DNA of 64,000 bases from an uncultured Bacteroidales bacterium. GTDB lineage: Bacteria; Bacteroidota; Bacteroidia; Bacteroidales; UBA932. Positions 33,171 to 40,930 of this stretch are shown here, one piece after another; within the stretch, counting starts at the first letter, position 1; every line of letters starts with the position of its first letter. Below the pieces are notes generated by a model. The model was not told the DNA's origin and made no database searches. It saw only the letters and a program-made list of their open reading frames with translations. Both the position numbers and the translations under genes were made by a program. The DNA is taken from NCBI GenBank assembly GCA_934725575.1, contig CAKVCK010000003.1, positions 62,001-126,000 of the forward strand, read 5' to 3'.

Positions 33171-35885
33171 CTAAAAATTCAGGAATATCTCAAGTCCGTA
33201 TGAGAACAGGTTCCCGTTGCGTTCCACCTTGTTCACACTCACTGAATTCGATTGCCATGGTTGATTGAAAAGAACATTGTTGGCATAAAAGGAGAAGCCG
33301 GCCTTGTCACCAAGTTCTTTCGTTACCCTCAGATCCAGACACCAGACCGCCGGCCATCTCACCGGAACGTTGGAGATGGATGTGTCGAAGATCTGATCCT
33401 TGAGCATGTAGCCTTGGAATCTGAATTCGGGATCGCTCAACTGACTGTCCGTAAATGGGATGTAGTTGTCCTCGTAAAGATACCCACAGGGTTTTGTTCC
33501 TGAGCTTATCTTATGCTCATATTCATATAGCAAGCATTGCGCCGAAGCAGAGACGATGAATCGGATTGCAGGGATGTGCTGGACAACCCGCAATGTGGTG
33601 GAGAACTGCCGGTTTTCCGAGAGAGAGCCGGCTCCCTCAGGGTACACGACGTAGACCGGGCCGTAATTTCTGGCCTCTCCGACAGGAAGTCTATAGCCGA
33701 GGTTCGAGGAAGACGATTTCGTCTCAGTCCATGCACCGTTAAGATAGAAAGATGTGTTCGTGGCTTTTATCTTTCCGAAATTGAAATCGAACTCTATTCC
33801 CCGGTTCCTTCTTGAAGCGGTGTTACCCGGACGGATTACATTATACAGGACGGTGTCCGTCTGGGTCGGATGCATAGGATCATACACAGGTTTCTGGTCG
33901 GCGAATGTGACATCCCCTGCCTTCCAGACATCAAAAGTCAAAGACTTCCATTCCGAATTGTCCGAAGCGAAGCCACGTGAGATGTCCTCATTGTACCCTA
34001 CCACGGAGAAACTCATTCCGTTGTCCAGCCTGATGTCGAATCCGAGCTCGTATTTTGTGCCGCGCATTGTCCTCAGCCTTACCGGTGTCTTGTCGAACAC
34101 TCTTGTCGAGTACAGATAGTAGCTTCTCTGTCCGTCGGAGACGGTCATGTTATAGAAGTCGTAGTAATCCGGAGCCGGGTACATGTCCAGAAGCGACGGA
34201 GCCTTTTCCGAAATACCATAGCCGAATCTTATGGATAGATGTCGCTCCGGGTTCACCGCAAGGTTCACGCGAGGCGAGACGGCCATGATCTGTTCCTTCT
34301 TTCCTGGCTGGACCACTGTCCAGCGGACTCCTGCCTGCCCGGTGATGTTAGGGAACCGGGAATCACCGAAAGTCAGCACAATGTTATCCTCCGCATATGC
34401 AGAGACCTGATTCAGGAACGGGATGTCGCGGAATCGACGCATCCTGGACTGTGCGAACGCCTTGTATTTCGGAGTCTTGTCATATTGCCCGATTCCAAGA
34501 TTACCCTCCATTTTCCACTCGGCTCCCACGTTGAACCTATTGGACATATTCCCAAGATTCAGGTAGAACTGGTCTGACGCTTTGGCCCAGTACATCATCG
34601 GCTTGCTTTTGACTCCTGTCAAGGTCTCGTAGGAGGAAGGATACGGGGTCCCTTCATAAATACCATCCTTGATAGCGTCCGTGATCGCCCCTTGACCTAC
34701 CGACACAAGTTGATCTCTGAATATGTTGTCCGAGGTCCACGACAAGGCAACGTCGTACTTGAGGGTTCTTGCCAGAGCTTTGTCCGGCTTCAGCACCCCG
34801 CCGTGCGAGAACCTCAATGAGAACGCATCCCTGCTGGAGAAGAATTTCCGTAAGGCTTCGGGCTCGTCCGGATCCGCACCTTTCCATTCTCCGGTGTAGG
34901 ACATATCCAGGTTTGTGGTGATAGTCCAGGAGTTGTCCATAAAGATCTTCCGGTGCGCGACGGATAGTAGACCTCTGTTATACTTGTCGGTCAGGAACCT
35001 TGGGTCGGAAGTCCCACGCGCATAGTCGGCGCTGATGTTCAGAGAACCTGCCGATTTGATATCAAACCCTTTGCCGGCATGAAACTGCATGATTCCGGGC
35101 ATGATCTTGGACTTAAGGTTCAAGTCGCTGACTCCGATTCTCTTGTTGACGATCATGACACCGGACGAGACATCTCCATATTCAGCGGAAGCCACTCCTC
35201 TAATGACTTCGACCGACTCGATGTCATCGGTACCGATGCTTCGAAGATCCACGCCAGTATTTCCTTGGGAGAGGGTTGACAGTCCTAGTCCGGCGCTTAT
35301 GTTCGCATTGGTGGAGACCGGCGCTCCGTTCACGATGACCGCGGCTCCGAACGTGGCATTGTTGTCCGATGCAAGTGTCCTTACTTTCAGCTGCCCCGGA
35401 TTTGTCAACGAAGGATTCTTCATGGAGACCCCTCCTGGAAGCAACTGCATGACATCTTTCAGACTTGTTGCCTGAAGATGATCCAGCGCCTGCCTTCCGA
35501 TGGTTGAAGAGGTGGATTCTCCGCTATGGCTGCCTTGGGCGACCACGACAACCTCTTTCATCATAAGAGTCTCCTCTTCAATGAATATCCTGACAGAGGT
35601 CTTCCCGTCCGCTCCGATTTCTCCTTCGGCATCCTTGTAGCCAAGCATCGACACCTTGTATGCCTCTGGAAGTTTCGGCACGTTTTTGATCTCGATGTCG
35701 CCGTTTTTGTCCGAGATCCCCCAAAGACCGGACTGGAGCAACAGGAGGGTCGCTCCAGGCACGGGCTTCCCTGACTTGTCCAGAATGGACACCGTAACTG
35801 TATATGGTGTGCCACTCCGGCCATACATTGTTCCGCAAAGGAGCAACATGGCGGCAAGTAAGGATATCATCAGAAAGCGATTCAT
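33171..35885 (-). CDS. TonB-dependent outer-membrane receptor (cassette)
   Basis: 904 residues from ATG 35885. Signal peptide; carboxypeptidase-regulatory-like domain (~28-110; TVTVSILDKSGKPVPGATLLLL); TonB plug (~118-260; SLKDVMQLLPGG ... DIESVEVIRGVASAEYGDVSSGVMIVN); a 22-strand barrel to the C-terminal LEIFLNF. Energised uptake of an unknown ligand. It is the second gene of the four-gene cassette, 6 nt after the metalloprotease stop. CATG density here is ordinary, unlike the surrounding chromosome. Confidence 0.92.
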   Translation of the reverse strand: MNRFLMISLLAAMLLLCGTMYGRSGTPYTVTVSILDKSGKPVPGATLLLLQSGLWGISDKNGDIEIKNVPKLPEAYKVSMLGYKDAEGEIGADGKTSVRIFIEEETLMMKEVVVVAQGSHSGESTSSTIGRQALDHLQATSLKDVMQLLPGGVSMKNPSLTNPGQLKVRTLASDNNATFGAAVIVNGAPVSTNANISAGLGLSTLSQGNTGVDLRSIGTDDIESVEVIRGVASAEYGDVSSGVMIVNKRIGVSDLNLKSKIMPGIMQFHAGKGFDIKSAGSLNISADYARGTSDPRFLTDKYNRGLLSVAHRKIFMDNSWTITTNLDMSYTGEWKGADPDEPEALRKFFSSRDAFSLRFSHGGVLKPDKALARTLKYDVALSWTSDNIFRDQLVSVGQGAITDAIKDGIYEGTPYPSSYETLTGVKSKPMMYWAKASDQFYLNLGNMSNRFNVGAEWKMEGNLGIGQYDKTPKYKAFAQSRMRRFRDIPFLNQVSAYAEDNIVLTFGDSRFPNITGQAGVRWTVVQPGKKEQIMAVSPRVNLAVNPERHLSIRFGYGISEKAPSLLDMYPAPDYYDFYNMTVSDGQRSYYLYSTRVFDKTPVRLRTMRGTKYELGFDIRLDNGMSFSVVGYNEDISRGFASDNSEWKSLTFDVWKAGDVTFADQKPVYDPMHPTQTDTVLYNVIRPGNTASRRNRGIEFDFNFGKIKATNTSFYLNGAWTETKSSSSNLGYRLPVGEARNYGPVYVVYPEGAGSLSENRQFSTTLRVVQHIPAIRFIVSASAQCLLYEYEHKISSGTKPCGYLYEDNYIPFTDSQLSDPEFRFQGYMLKDQIFDTSISNVPVRWPAVWCLDLRVTKELGDKAGFSFYANNVLFNQPWQSNSVSVNKVERNGNLFSYGLEIFLNF

Positions 35886-35891
35886 CAATGT

Positions 35892-38324
35892 CTATTCATT
35901 TTTTGTGTCTTGGGCTTTCAGCATGGAGTCGATCTTTGTCAGGCATTCCGCATAGTGCTGCCTTAAAATGGGATCCTTTGTCTTCTTGGCTCCGATATCA
36001 GAGCGTAGCCTGTGAAGATCAGCGCGTATGATGGTCTTGTAACCATAGTCCGCCATGTCAAGCATCGAAATGGATCCACCTCTGGTGTGCCATTCCAGCA
36101 GCCTCTTACAGTCGGTAAGGTAGGCGCGTTCGAGAACACGGACGTGGATGTTGCTTTCCACGTTGCTGTAGATGTCTTTCCAAACAGCCTTACGAACATC
36201 CTCGATATACTCGGAAGGATTGTAGACCTTCGCCGGGTCAGCAGCAAAACCGTCGTCCAAACGCATCAGAACTCCGATATTCAACAATCTGTACAGAATC
36301 GTGGCCTGCATTTCCTGAACTTTGCGTGTGTTCGTGAGCGACATGTCAAATTTGCTGATGTAAGGTTGGGCGATGAGCCATTCAGGCATATTGAAAGCAT
36401 TGTCTGAAATGAAGGCAATGGCCTCTTTCTGCTGTGCTGGCTCCGTCAGGTAGAAGACCGGGCCTGGTTGGTCGGTGGTCTTGTAATCCTCATATATTCC
36501 TGTCACGACAGAGGCGACATGCCCCAAATACTTCAGCCATTGCTTCTGTATTTTCTTGTAGAGGTCGGCAAGGTCGCCATATCCTCTGGCTTCCTGATAA
36601 GTCCATCTCTCAAGGCTGTCGGTCACAATCTTCAGATTAGACAAACCATATCCGGCGGACTTTACAGGATCGTCGCCAAGATCCTCGGTCTGTCCTCTAG
36701 GGTCGGACTGGAGAATAAACTGCCGGATGTACCTGCATTCAGGATCATCAGCATGGCTTTTTACAAAATCGTTGAGTACAAACCGCTCATCCTCCGGTGT
36801 TTTCATCCCAGGGAAAAGCCTGTAGCCCCATTCGATCGCGAATTTGTCATATTCACCGATTATCGGGAAAAGCGAGACTCCTTTGTCCTCTGGCTGGGCT
36901 ATATAGTTGAAACGGGCGTAGTCCATAATTGATGCGGTCGTTCCATGCTCGGCGGTGAATGACGCGCTCCGGAGCGAGTCGGTCGGGAATGCGCTGCTGG
37001 CTCCGAAATTATGCATGAGCCCAAGGGTGTGTCCGACTTCATGGCATACCAGATACCTGATGAGCCTTCCCATCAGAGCCTCATCGTACACCATCTTTCT
37101 TGCTTCAGGATCAACTTGGCCGCATTGGATCATGTACCAGTCATGCAGCAGTTTCATCGCATTGTGGTATATGCAGACATGGCTGTTGATGATTTCTCCC
37201 GAACGAGGATCCACGACTGCCGGTCCATAGGAGTTCTCCAAATAGGAAGGGAAATACTCTATCATGGAATAACGGGCGTCAAGCTGGTCGAAATCGGGAT
37301 CCTCTTCCTCTGTCGGGACAGGCTTTGCGAATATGGCGTTGCTGAATCCCGCGGCGGAGAACGCTTTCTGCCAGTCCTCAACACCCTCCTTGAAGTATTT
37401 TGTCCATTTTTTCGGGATGGATGGAGACAGATAGTAAACAATAGGTTTTACAGGATCAACGGTCTTTCCCGCGAAATAGGCTTCCGGGTCGGATGGCTCC
37501 AACTTCCATCTGTTGATGTAATAAGTCTTAACGGCCCTTTGCGCATCATCAAGACCGTAGTCGTACTGGCCGCGGCTGAAATAGCCGACCCTGCTGTCCG
37601 AGTAGCGTGGAGTCATAGGAGTCCGCGAAAGCAGGAGCAGGGAGTTGTGGATCTGGATGGTGGCTGTTCTGAGTCCTTCATCCTCGATGACATCGCTGTT
37701 GCCGCTCAAGGAGTAGGTCTTGGTGGAAAGGATGTCGATGTTCGACGGGAAACTCTTGATGTAGTTAATGTAACTGCTCTTGTCCTCAAGGTTCCCTATA
37801 GCATATTTTTTCTTGAGGCGATAGTCTAATCCAAAGGCGAGCAAGTCTTTGCGGAAAAGATCCGACACCTCGACCATCGCATTCCCGTCATCCGACTTTC
37901 CGGTGACATCGAATGTCGCGATGATCGTCGGAAGCATGCAGTCTTTAACCGCTTCAGACAACTCGCTTCCGTCCGCCGCTATCTTTCGGAAAGACCTGGC
38001 ACGCAGTTCTATCTTGTCTTCTCCACGCCGTTCCCAAACAAAGATCCTTTCATCTATGCTCTCGCTACGGAATCCCATGTCCATAGATGTTCTGGCGCGA
38101 CGTGTCACAAGAAGCATGTCTCTTCCCAAAAGAGAATCGGGAATCTCGAACCAGTAACGTCCCTGGTAGTTCCAGACATTGAAAAAACCCTCGTCGCAAA
38201 TACCCTCCGATTTGACTTTGACGAGAATGTCTGACTCCGCTGCGTTGGAATCAACAGAGGCGACCAATGCCAAAAAAAGCACGATGGCGCCTGTTAGCGC
38301 ATGAATTAATCTTTTCATCACCAT
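35892..38324 (-). CDS. Zinc-dependent metalloprotease (DUF5117/DUF5118/DUF4953 type)
   Basis: 810 residues with signal peptide (to ~28). The extended zinc motif HEVGHTLGLMHNFGAS (HExxHxxGxxH, around residue 428) is intact and is followed by a Met-turn-like SIMDYARFNY. The N-terminal half (WFEIPDSLLGRDMLLVTRRARTSMDMGFRSES) matches the DUF5118/DUF5117 region. Secreted or periplasmic protease, first gene of the cassette, so it may process the ligand taken up by the TonB receptor (inference). A second ATG two codons in is equally possible. Confidence 0.88.
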   Translation of the reverse strand: MVMKRLIHALTGAIVLFLALVASVDSNAAESDILVKVKSEGICDEGFFNVWNYQGRYWFEIPDSLLGRDMLLVTRRARTSMDMGFRSESIDERIFVWERRGEDKIELRARSFRKIAADGSELSEAVKDCMLPTIIATFDVTGKSDDGNAMVEVSDLFRKDLLAFGLDYRLKKKYAIGNLEDKSSYINYIKSFPSNIDILSTKTYSLSGNSDVIEDEGLRTATIQIHNSLLLLSRTPMTPRYSDSRVGYFSRGQYDYGLDDAQRAVKTYYINRWKLEPSDPEAYFAGKTVDPVKPIVYYLSPSIPKKWTKYFKEGVEDWQKAFSAAGFSNAIFAKPVPTEEEDPDFDQLDARYSMIEYFPSYLENSYGPAVVDPRSGEIINSHVCIYHNAMKLLHDWYMIQCGQVDPEARKMVYDEALMGRLIRYLVCHEVGHTLGLMHNFGASSAFPTDSLRSASFTAEHGTTASIMDYARFNYIAQPEDKGVSLFPIIGEYDKFAIEWGYRLFPGMKTPEDERFVLNDFVKSHADDPECRYIRQFILQSDPRGQTEDLGDDPVKSAGYGLSNLKIVTDSLERWTYQEARGYGDLADLYKKIQKQWLKYLGHVASVVTGIYEDYKTTDQPGPVFYLTEPAQQKEAIAFISDNAFNMPEWLIAQPYISKFDMSLTNTRKVQEMQATILYRLLNIGVLMRLDDGFAADPAKVYNPSEYIEDVRKAVWKDIYSNVESNIHVRVLERAYLTDCKRLLEWHTRGGSISMLDMADYGYKTIIRADLHRLRSDIGAKKTKDPILRQHYAECLTKIDSMLKAQDTKNE

Positions 38325-38582
38325 TTAATTAGACTTTCGCAGACTCCTGGCGAACCCAAATAATAGGAAAAAGGTAAAAGTGTGGAGCCTTGTCTGTCTG
38401 AGCAGAAGAGCAGCGGAGTATTTGAATGGGGAACAACTCTGCACCAACGATTGATAGCGGCGTGGAGGCACTGGAATCCATATTGGTGAGGAGGGGCTTC
38501 CTGTCTCATCCTTGGATTATTGCTGACCTCTATTCAAGAACAGGCAACACCTTTATGTTACACCGGCAAACAGCCGACTTAA

Positions 38583-38613
38583 CAAATGTAGATTTTATTA
38601 TTTGAATATACAA
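38583..38613 (-). promoter_or_regulatory. Promoter of the cassette operon
   Basis: On the minus strand TTG (38613-38611), a 20-nt spacer and TACATTTG (38590-38583). This gives a leader of roughly 250 nt before the metalloprotease ATG. It lies inside the repeat-bounded cassette, so the operon carries its own promoter. Confidence 0.6.
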
Positions 38614-38668
38614 GGCCTTGTACGATACATGGCGAAAAAAAATACGGCTGCCGAACTGCCCTTTCAGA

Positions 38669-38918
38669 TCGCCGAACCAGCCGTAGTGTCGCTTACTAAC
38701 CCTGGGCCGCCCTTTCAGGTCGCCGGACTCGCCGTAGTGCCGCCTACTATCCCCTAACCCGGAGCCGCCTTTCCGCTTTACGATCTTCAGCGTGGGCGAT
38801 CGAAGCTACATTCTACGAAACACGTTCAGCCTAAAGGGCTTGTGGTGATGGTGGAACTGTGATTGTGCTGAAAAAGTCTAAGAAGAAAGTGAGAGTTTTT
38901 CAGCATATTCATTGACAG
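38669..38918 (+). repeat. 250-nt direct repeat, copy 2 (right boundary of the cassette)
   Basis: Partner of 29901-30151 in the same orientation. The same internal duplicated unit and terminal GCTGAAAAA/TTTTTCAGC inverted repeat are present. It contains no CATG, whereas copy 1 has one at 29992. Confidence 0.93.
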
Positions 38919-39256
38919 TTCCTGCGTGGGCTTCGGATGCAAATCTGTCTTGGAGCTAAGGCCGGGAAACGGCGTTGGCGGCGCTGCGGTAGGGGTCGGC
39001 TGGAATGGCCGGAAACAGAATTGCGCGTGGTATGCTGCCCGGAGCCTTCCTGTGCTGGTTCCGGGCGCAATTCTGTTTGTCTTGGGATAAGGGCGTTGAA
39101 AAATAAGTCGGTAAAGATTTCGGCAGTATTTTCAAGGATGGCTGTCTTTTGGAAGAAGTTGTGTGCCGGTGACACATGACTGATTTGAAAAGACAGCTAA
39201 ATCGAAAGACAATCAAAGATTACCAAGTATTCTTTAAGGATTGCTAATAAGCGCCG
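38919..39256. other. Non-coding gap between repeat copy 2 and metK
   Basis: About 340 nt. The only clear structure is an inverted repeat with 14-nt perfect arms at 39013-39026 and 39065-39078. Short frames on both strands here look like noise. A CATG occurs at 39175. Confidence 0.5.
39013..39078. repeat. Inverted repeat with 14-nt perfect arms
   Basis: AAACAGAATTGCGC (39013-39026) and its exact complement (39065-39078) enclose 38 nt. There is no T-run, so it is not a standard terminator. Confidence 0.75.
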
Positions 39257-40567
39257 CTATATTCCGAACGCCTTTTTGATTTCCTCCACCGCGTCGAGCT
39301 TTTCCCAGCCGAAGAACTGGACGAGCTTGTCGGTCTGGTGGCCTGGTTTGCCGACCTTCACGGCCTTGGTGTACGGCTTGCGGCCGAAGTGACCGTAGGC
39401 GGCGGTCGGCTCGTAGATCGGGTTCTTGAGCTCGAACTTGCGGATGATGGCCGCCGGGCGGAGGTCGAAGAGCTCCTCGATCTTGCGGGCGATCTCGGCG
39501 TCAGGCACGATGCCGGTTCCATAAGTGTCCACGAATATGCTTACAGGCCTTGCCACACCGATGGCGTAGGCGACCTGAACCAGCATCTCCTGGGCGACAC
39601 CGGCCGCGACCATATTCTTTGCTATGTGCCTTGCCGCGTAGGCCGCCGAGCGGTCCACCTTGCTCGGATCCTTGCCTGAGAACGCTCCGCCGCCGTGAGC
39701 GCCCTTGCCGCCGTAGGTGTCCACGATGATCTTCCTGCCGGTGAGACCGGTGTCTCCCGCGGGGCCGCCGATCACGAACTTACCGGTCGGATTGACGTGC
39801 AGGATGAAGTTGTCCTTGAACAGGGCTGCGGTCTGAGGATTCAAGGCTGCCTTCAGTTTTGGCAGAAGAATATTCCTGACATCCGCCTCGATCTTGTCGT
39901 GCATCGCCTGATCGACCTTGTCCTGACCGAACTGACGGACCGCCTCTGAATATGTGATATTCCCGAGTCCTTTGGCCACAAAGTCGTCGTGCTGGGTGGA
40001 GATGACGATCGTGTGGACCCGCACCGGGTGGTGGGACTCGTCATATTCAATAGTGAACTGTGACTTTGAGTCCGGGCGCAGGTAAGGCATCAGCTCCGGA
40101 GTGTTGTGACGGATGTCCGCCAGCACCTGGAGGGCGATCTGCGAGAGGTAGAGCGGGAGCGGCATATAGTCCTCCGTGTCCTTGCAGGCGTAGCCGAACA
40201 TCATTCCCTGGTCGCCGGCTCCCTGGTCATCAGGGTTCTCGCGGACCACGCCACGGTTGATGTCCTGGCTTTGCTCGTGAATTTCGGAAAGCACTCCGCA
40301 GGAGTTGCCGTCGAACATATATTCAGCCTTGTTGTAACCGATTCGGTTGATCACGCCGCGCACAACCTTCTGAACATCAACGTACGCCTCGTCCGAGCGC
40401 ACCTCGCCGCCGATTACCACCAGACCTGTCGAGCAGAATGTCTCGCAGGCTACCTTTGACTCCGGATCCTGGCTGAGGAACTCGTCCAGAATCGCGTCCG
40501 AGATCTGATCCGCGACCTTGTCAGGATGTCCCTCGGAAACTGATTCACTTGTAAATAAATAATTCAT
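39257..40567 (-). CDS. metK: S-adenosylmethionine synthase
   Basis: 436 residues; GHPDKVADQISDA, GAGDQGMMFGYA and GGGAFSGKDPSKVDRSAAY are intact. It makes SAM from Met and ATP. The length exceeds E. coli MetK (~384) by internal and C-terminal segments, as is usual in Bacteroidetes. It is alone in its transcript, behind a SAM-II-like riboswitch and an internal terminator, which fits feedback control by its product. Confidence 0.97.
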   Translation of the reverse strand: MNYLFTSESVSEGHPDKVADQISDAILDEFLSQDPESKVACETFCSTGLVVIGGEVRSDEAYVDVQKVVRGVINRIGYNKAEYMFDGNSCGVLSEIHEQSQDINRGVVRENPDDQGAGDQGMMFGYACKDTEDYMPLPLYLSQIALQVLADIRHNTPELMPYLRPDSKSQFTIEYDESHHPVRVHTIVISTQHDDFVAKGLGNITYSEAVRQFGQDKVDQAMHDKIEADVRNILLPKLKAALNPQTAALFKDNFILHVNPTGKFVIGGPAGDTGLTGRKIIVDTYGGKGAHGGGAFSGKDPSKVDRSAAYAARHIAKNMVAAGVAQEMLVQVAYAIGVARPVSIFVDTYGTGIVPDAEIARKIEELFDLRPAAIIRKFELKNPIYEPTAAYGHFGRKPYTKAVKVGKPGHQTDKLVQFFGWEKLDAVEEIKKAFGI

Positions 40568-40621
40568 AATGCGTTATGTTTAAATTCTCTTTTGTCGCCC
40601 TCTTTCGGGCGATGGGATAAT

Positions 40622-40654
40622 AAAAAAACTCCAGCGTATGCGGAATACGTGGAG
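40622..40654 (-). terminator. Intrinsic terminator in the metK leader (riboswitch expression platform)
   Basis: On the minus strand, CTCCACGTAT / ATACGcTGGAG forms a hairpin (one bulge), followed by seven T residues, all upstream of the metK start. Its 5' arm can instead pair with the aptamer's P1 strand (40718-40724). Confidence 0.8.
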
Positions 40655-40675
40655 ATACACCAAAAACACAATATG

Positions 40676-40727
40676 AAATTTTTAGCATTTTTTAGTGTGG
40701 TTGCAAGCAGGCAAATCTCTCCACATT
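40676..40727 (-). promoter_or_regulatory. SAM-II-like riboswitch aptamer upstream of metK
   Basis: Minus-strand P1 arms TGTGG (40725-40721) and CCACA (40700-40696) enclose GAGATTT and TTGCAA, and are followed by TAAA and TGCTAAAAA. This order (stem, GAUUU loop, UUGCAA before the 3' stem, then UAAA and GCUAAAAA) is the SAM-II H-type pseudoknot layout. Position in front of metK fits. Assigned by motif recognition only. Confidence 0.7.
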
Positions 40728-40735
40728 TCCGGATG

Positions 40736-40743
40736 CAAAGGTA
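40736..40743 (-). promoter_or_regulatory. -7 box TACCTTTG for metK leader
   Basis: Exact TAnnTTTG on the minus strand, placing the transcript start just before the riboswitch aptamer. Confidence 0.6.
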
Positions 40744-40930
40744 TCACTTTTTCGGAAATATTCAAAAAATCCGCCAAGATAGTTTTTTGCGTAAACGGTT
40801 ATAGTTTTCAACTGTAATTGATTTGTAACTGAATTAAATTTTCTGAACCGAAGAAAAAGTGTTAATTTCGCAAGTTGAATGGTTTGGACTGAAAAAGATT
40901 AATTCAATACTTTATTTTATTAACAAATCT

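Noticed and set aside
37011..37829. 272-residue plus-strand open frame
   Set aside because: Antisense to the zinc metalloprotease, including its HExxH region; no start context or family features.
38318..38509. 63-residue minus-strand frame in the leader of the cassette operon
   Set aside because: No signal peptide or family, Cys/Pro-rich random composition, overlaps the metalloprotease start; more likely untranslated leader.
39013..39078. Inverted repeat considered as the metK terminator
   Set aside because: It is about 180 nt past the metK stop, has a 38-nt loop and no T-run on the minus strand.
38937..39179. Short overlapping frames on both strands after repeat copy 2
   Set aside because: Arg/Gly-rich translations on both strands and an inverted repeat inside; no evidence of coding.
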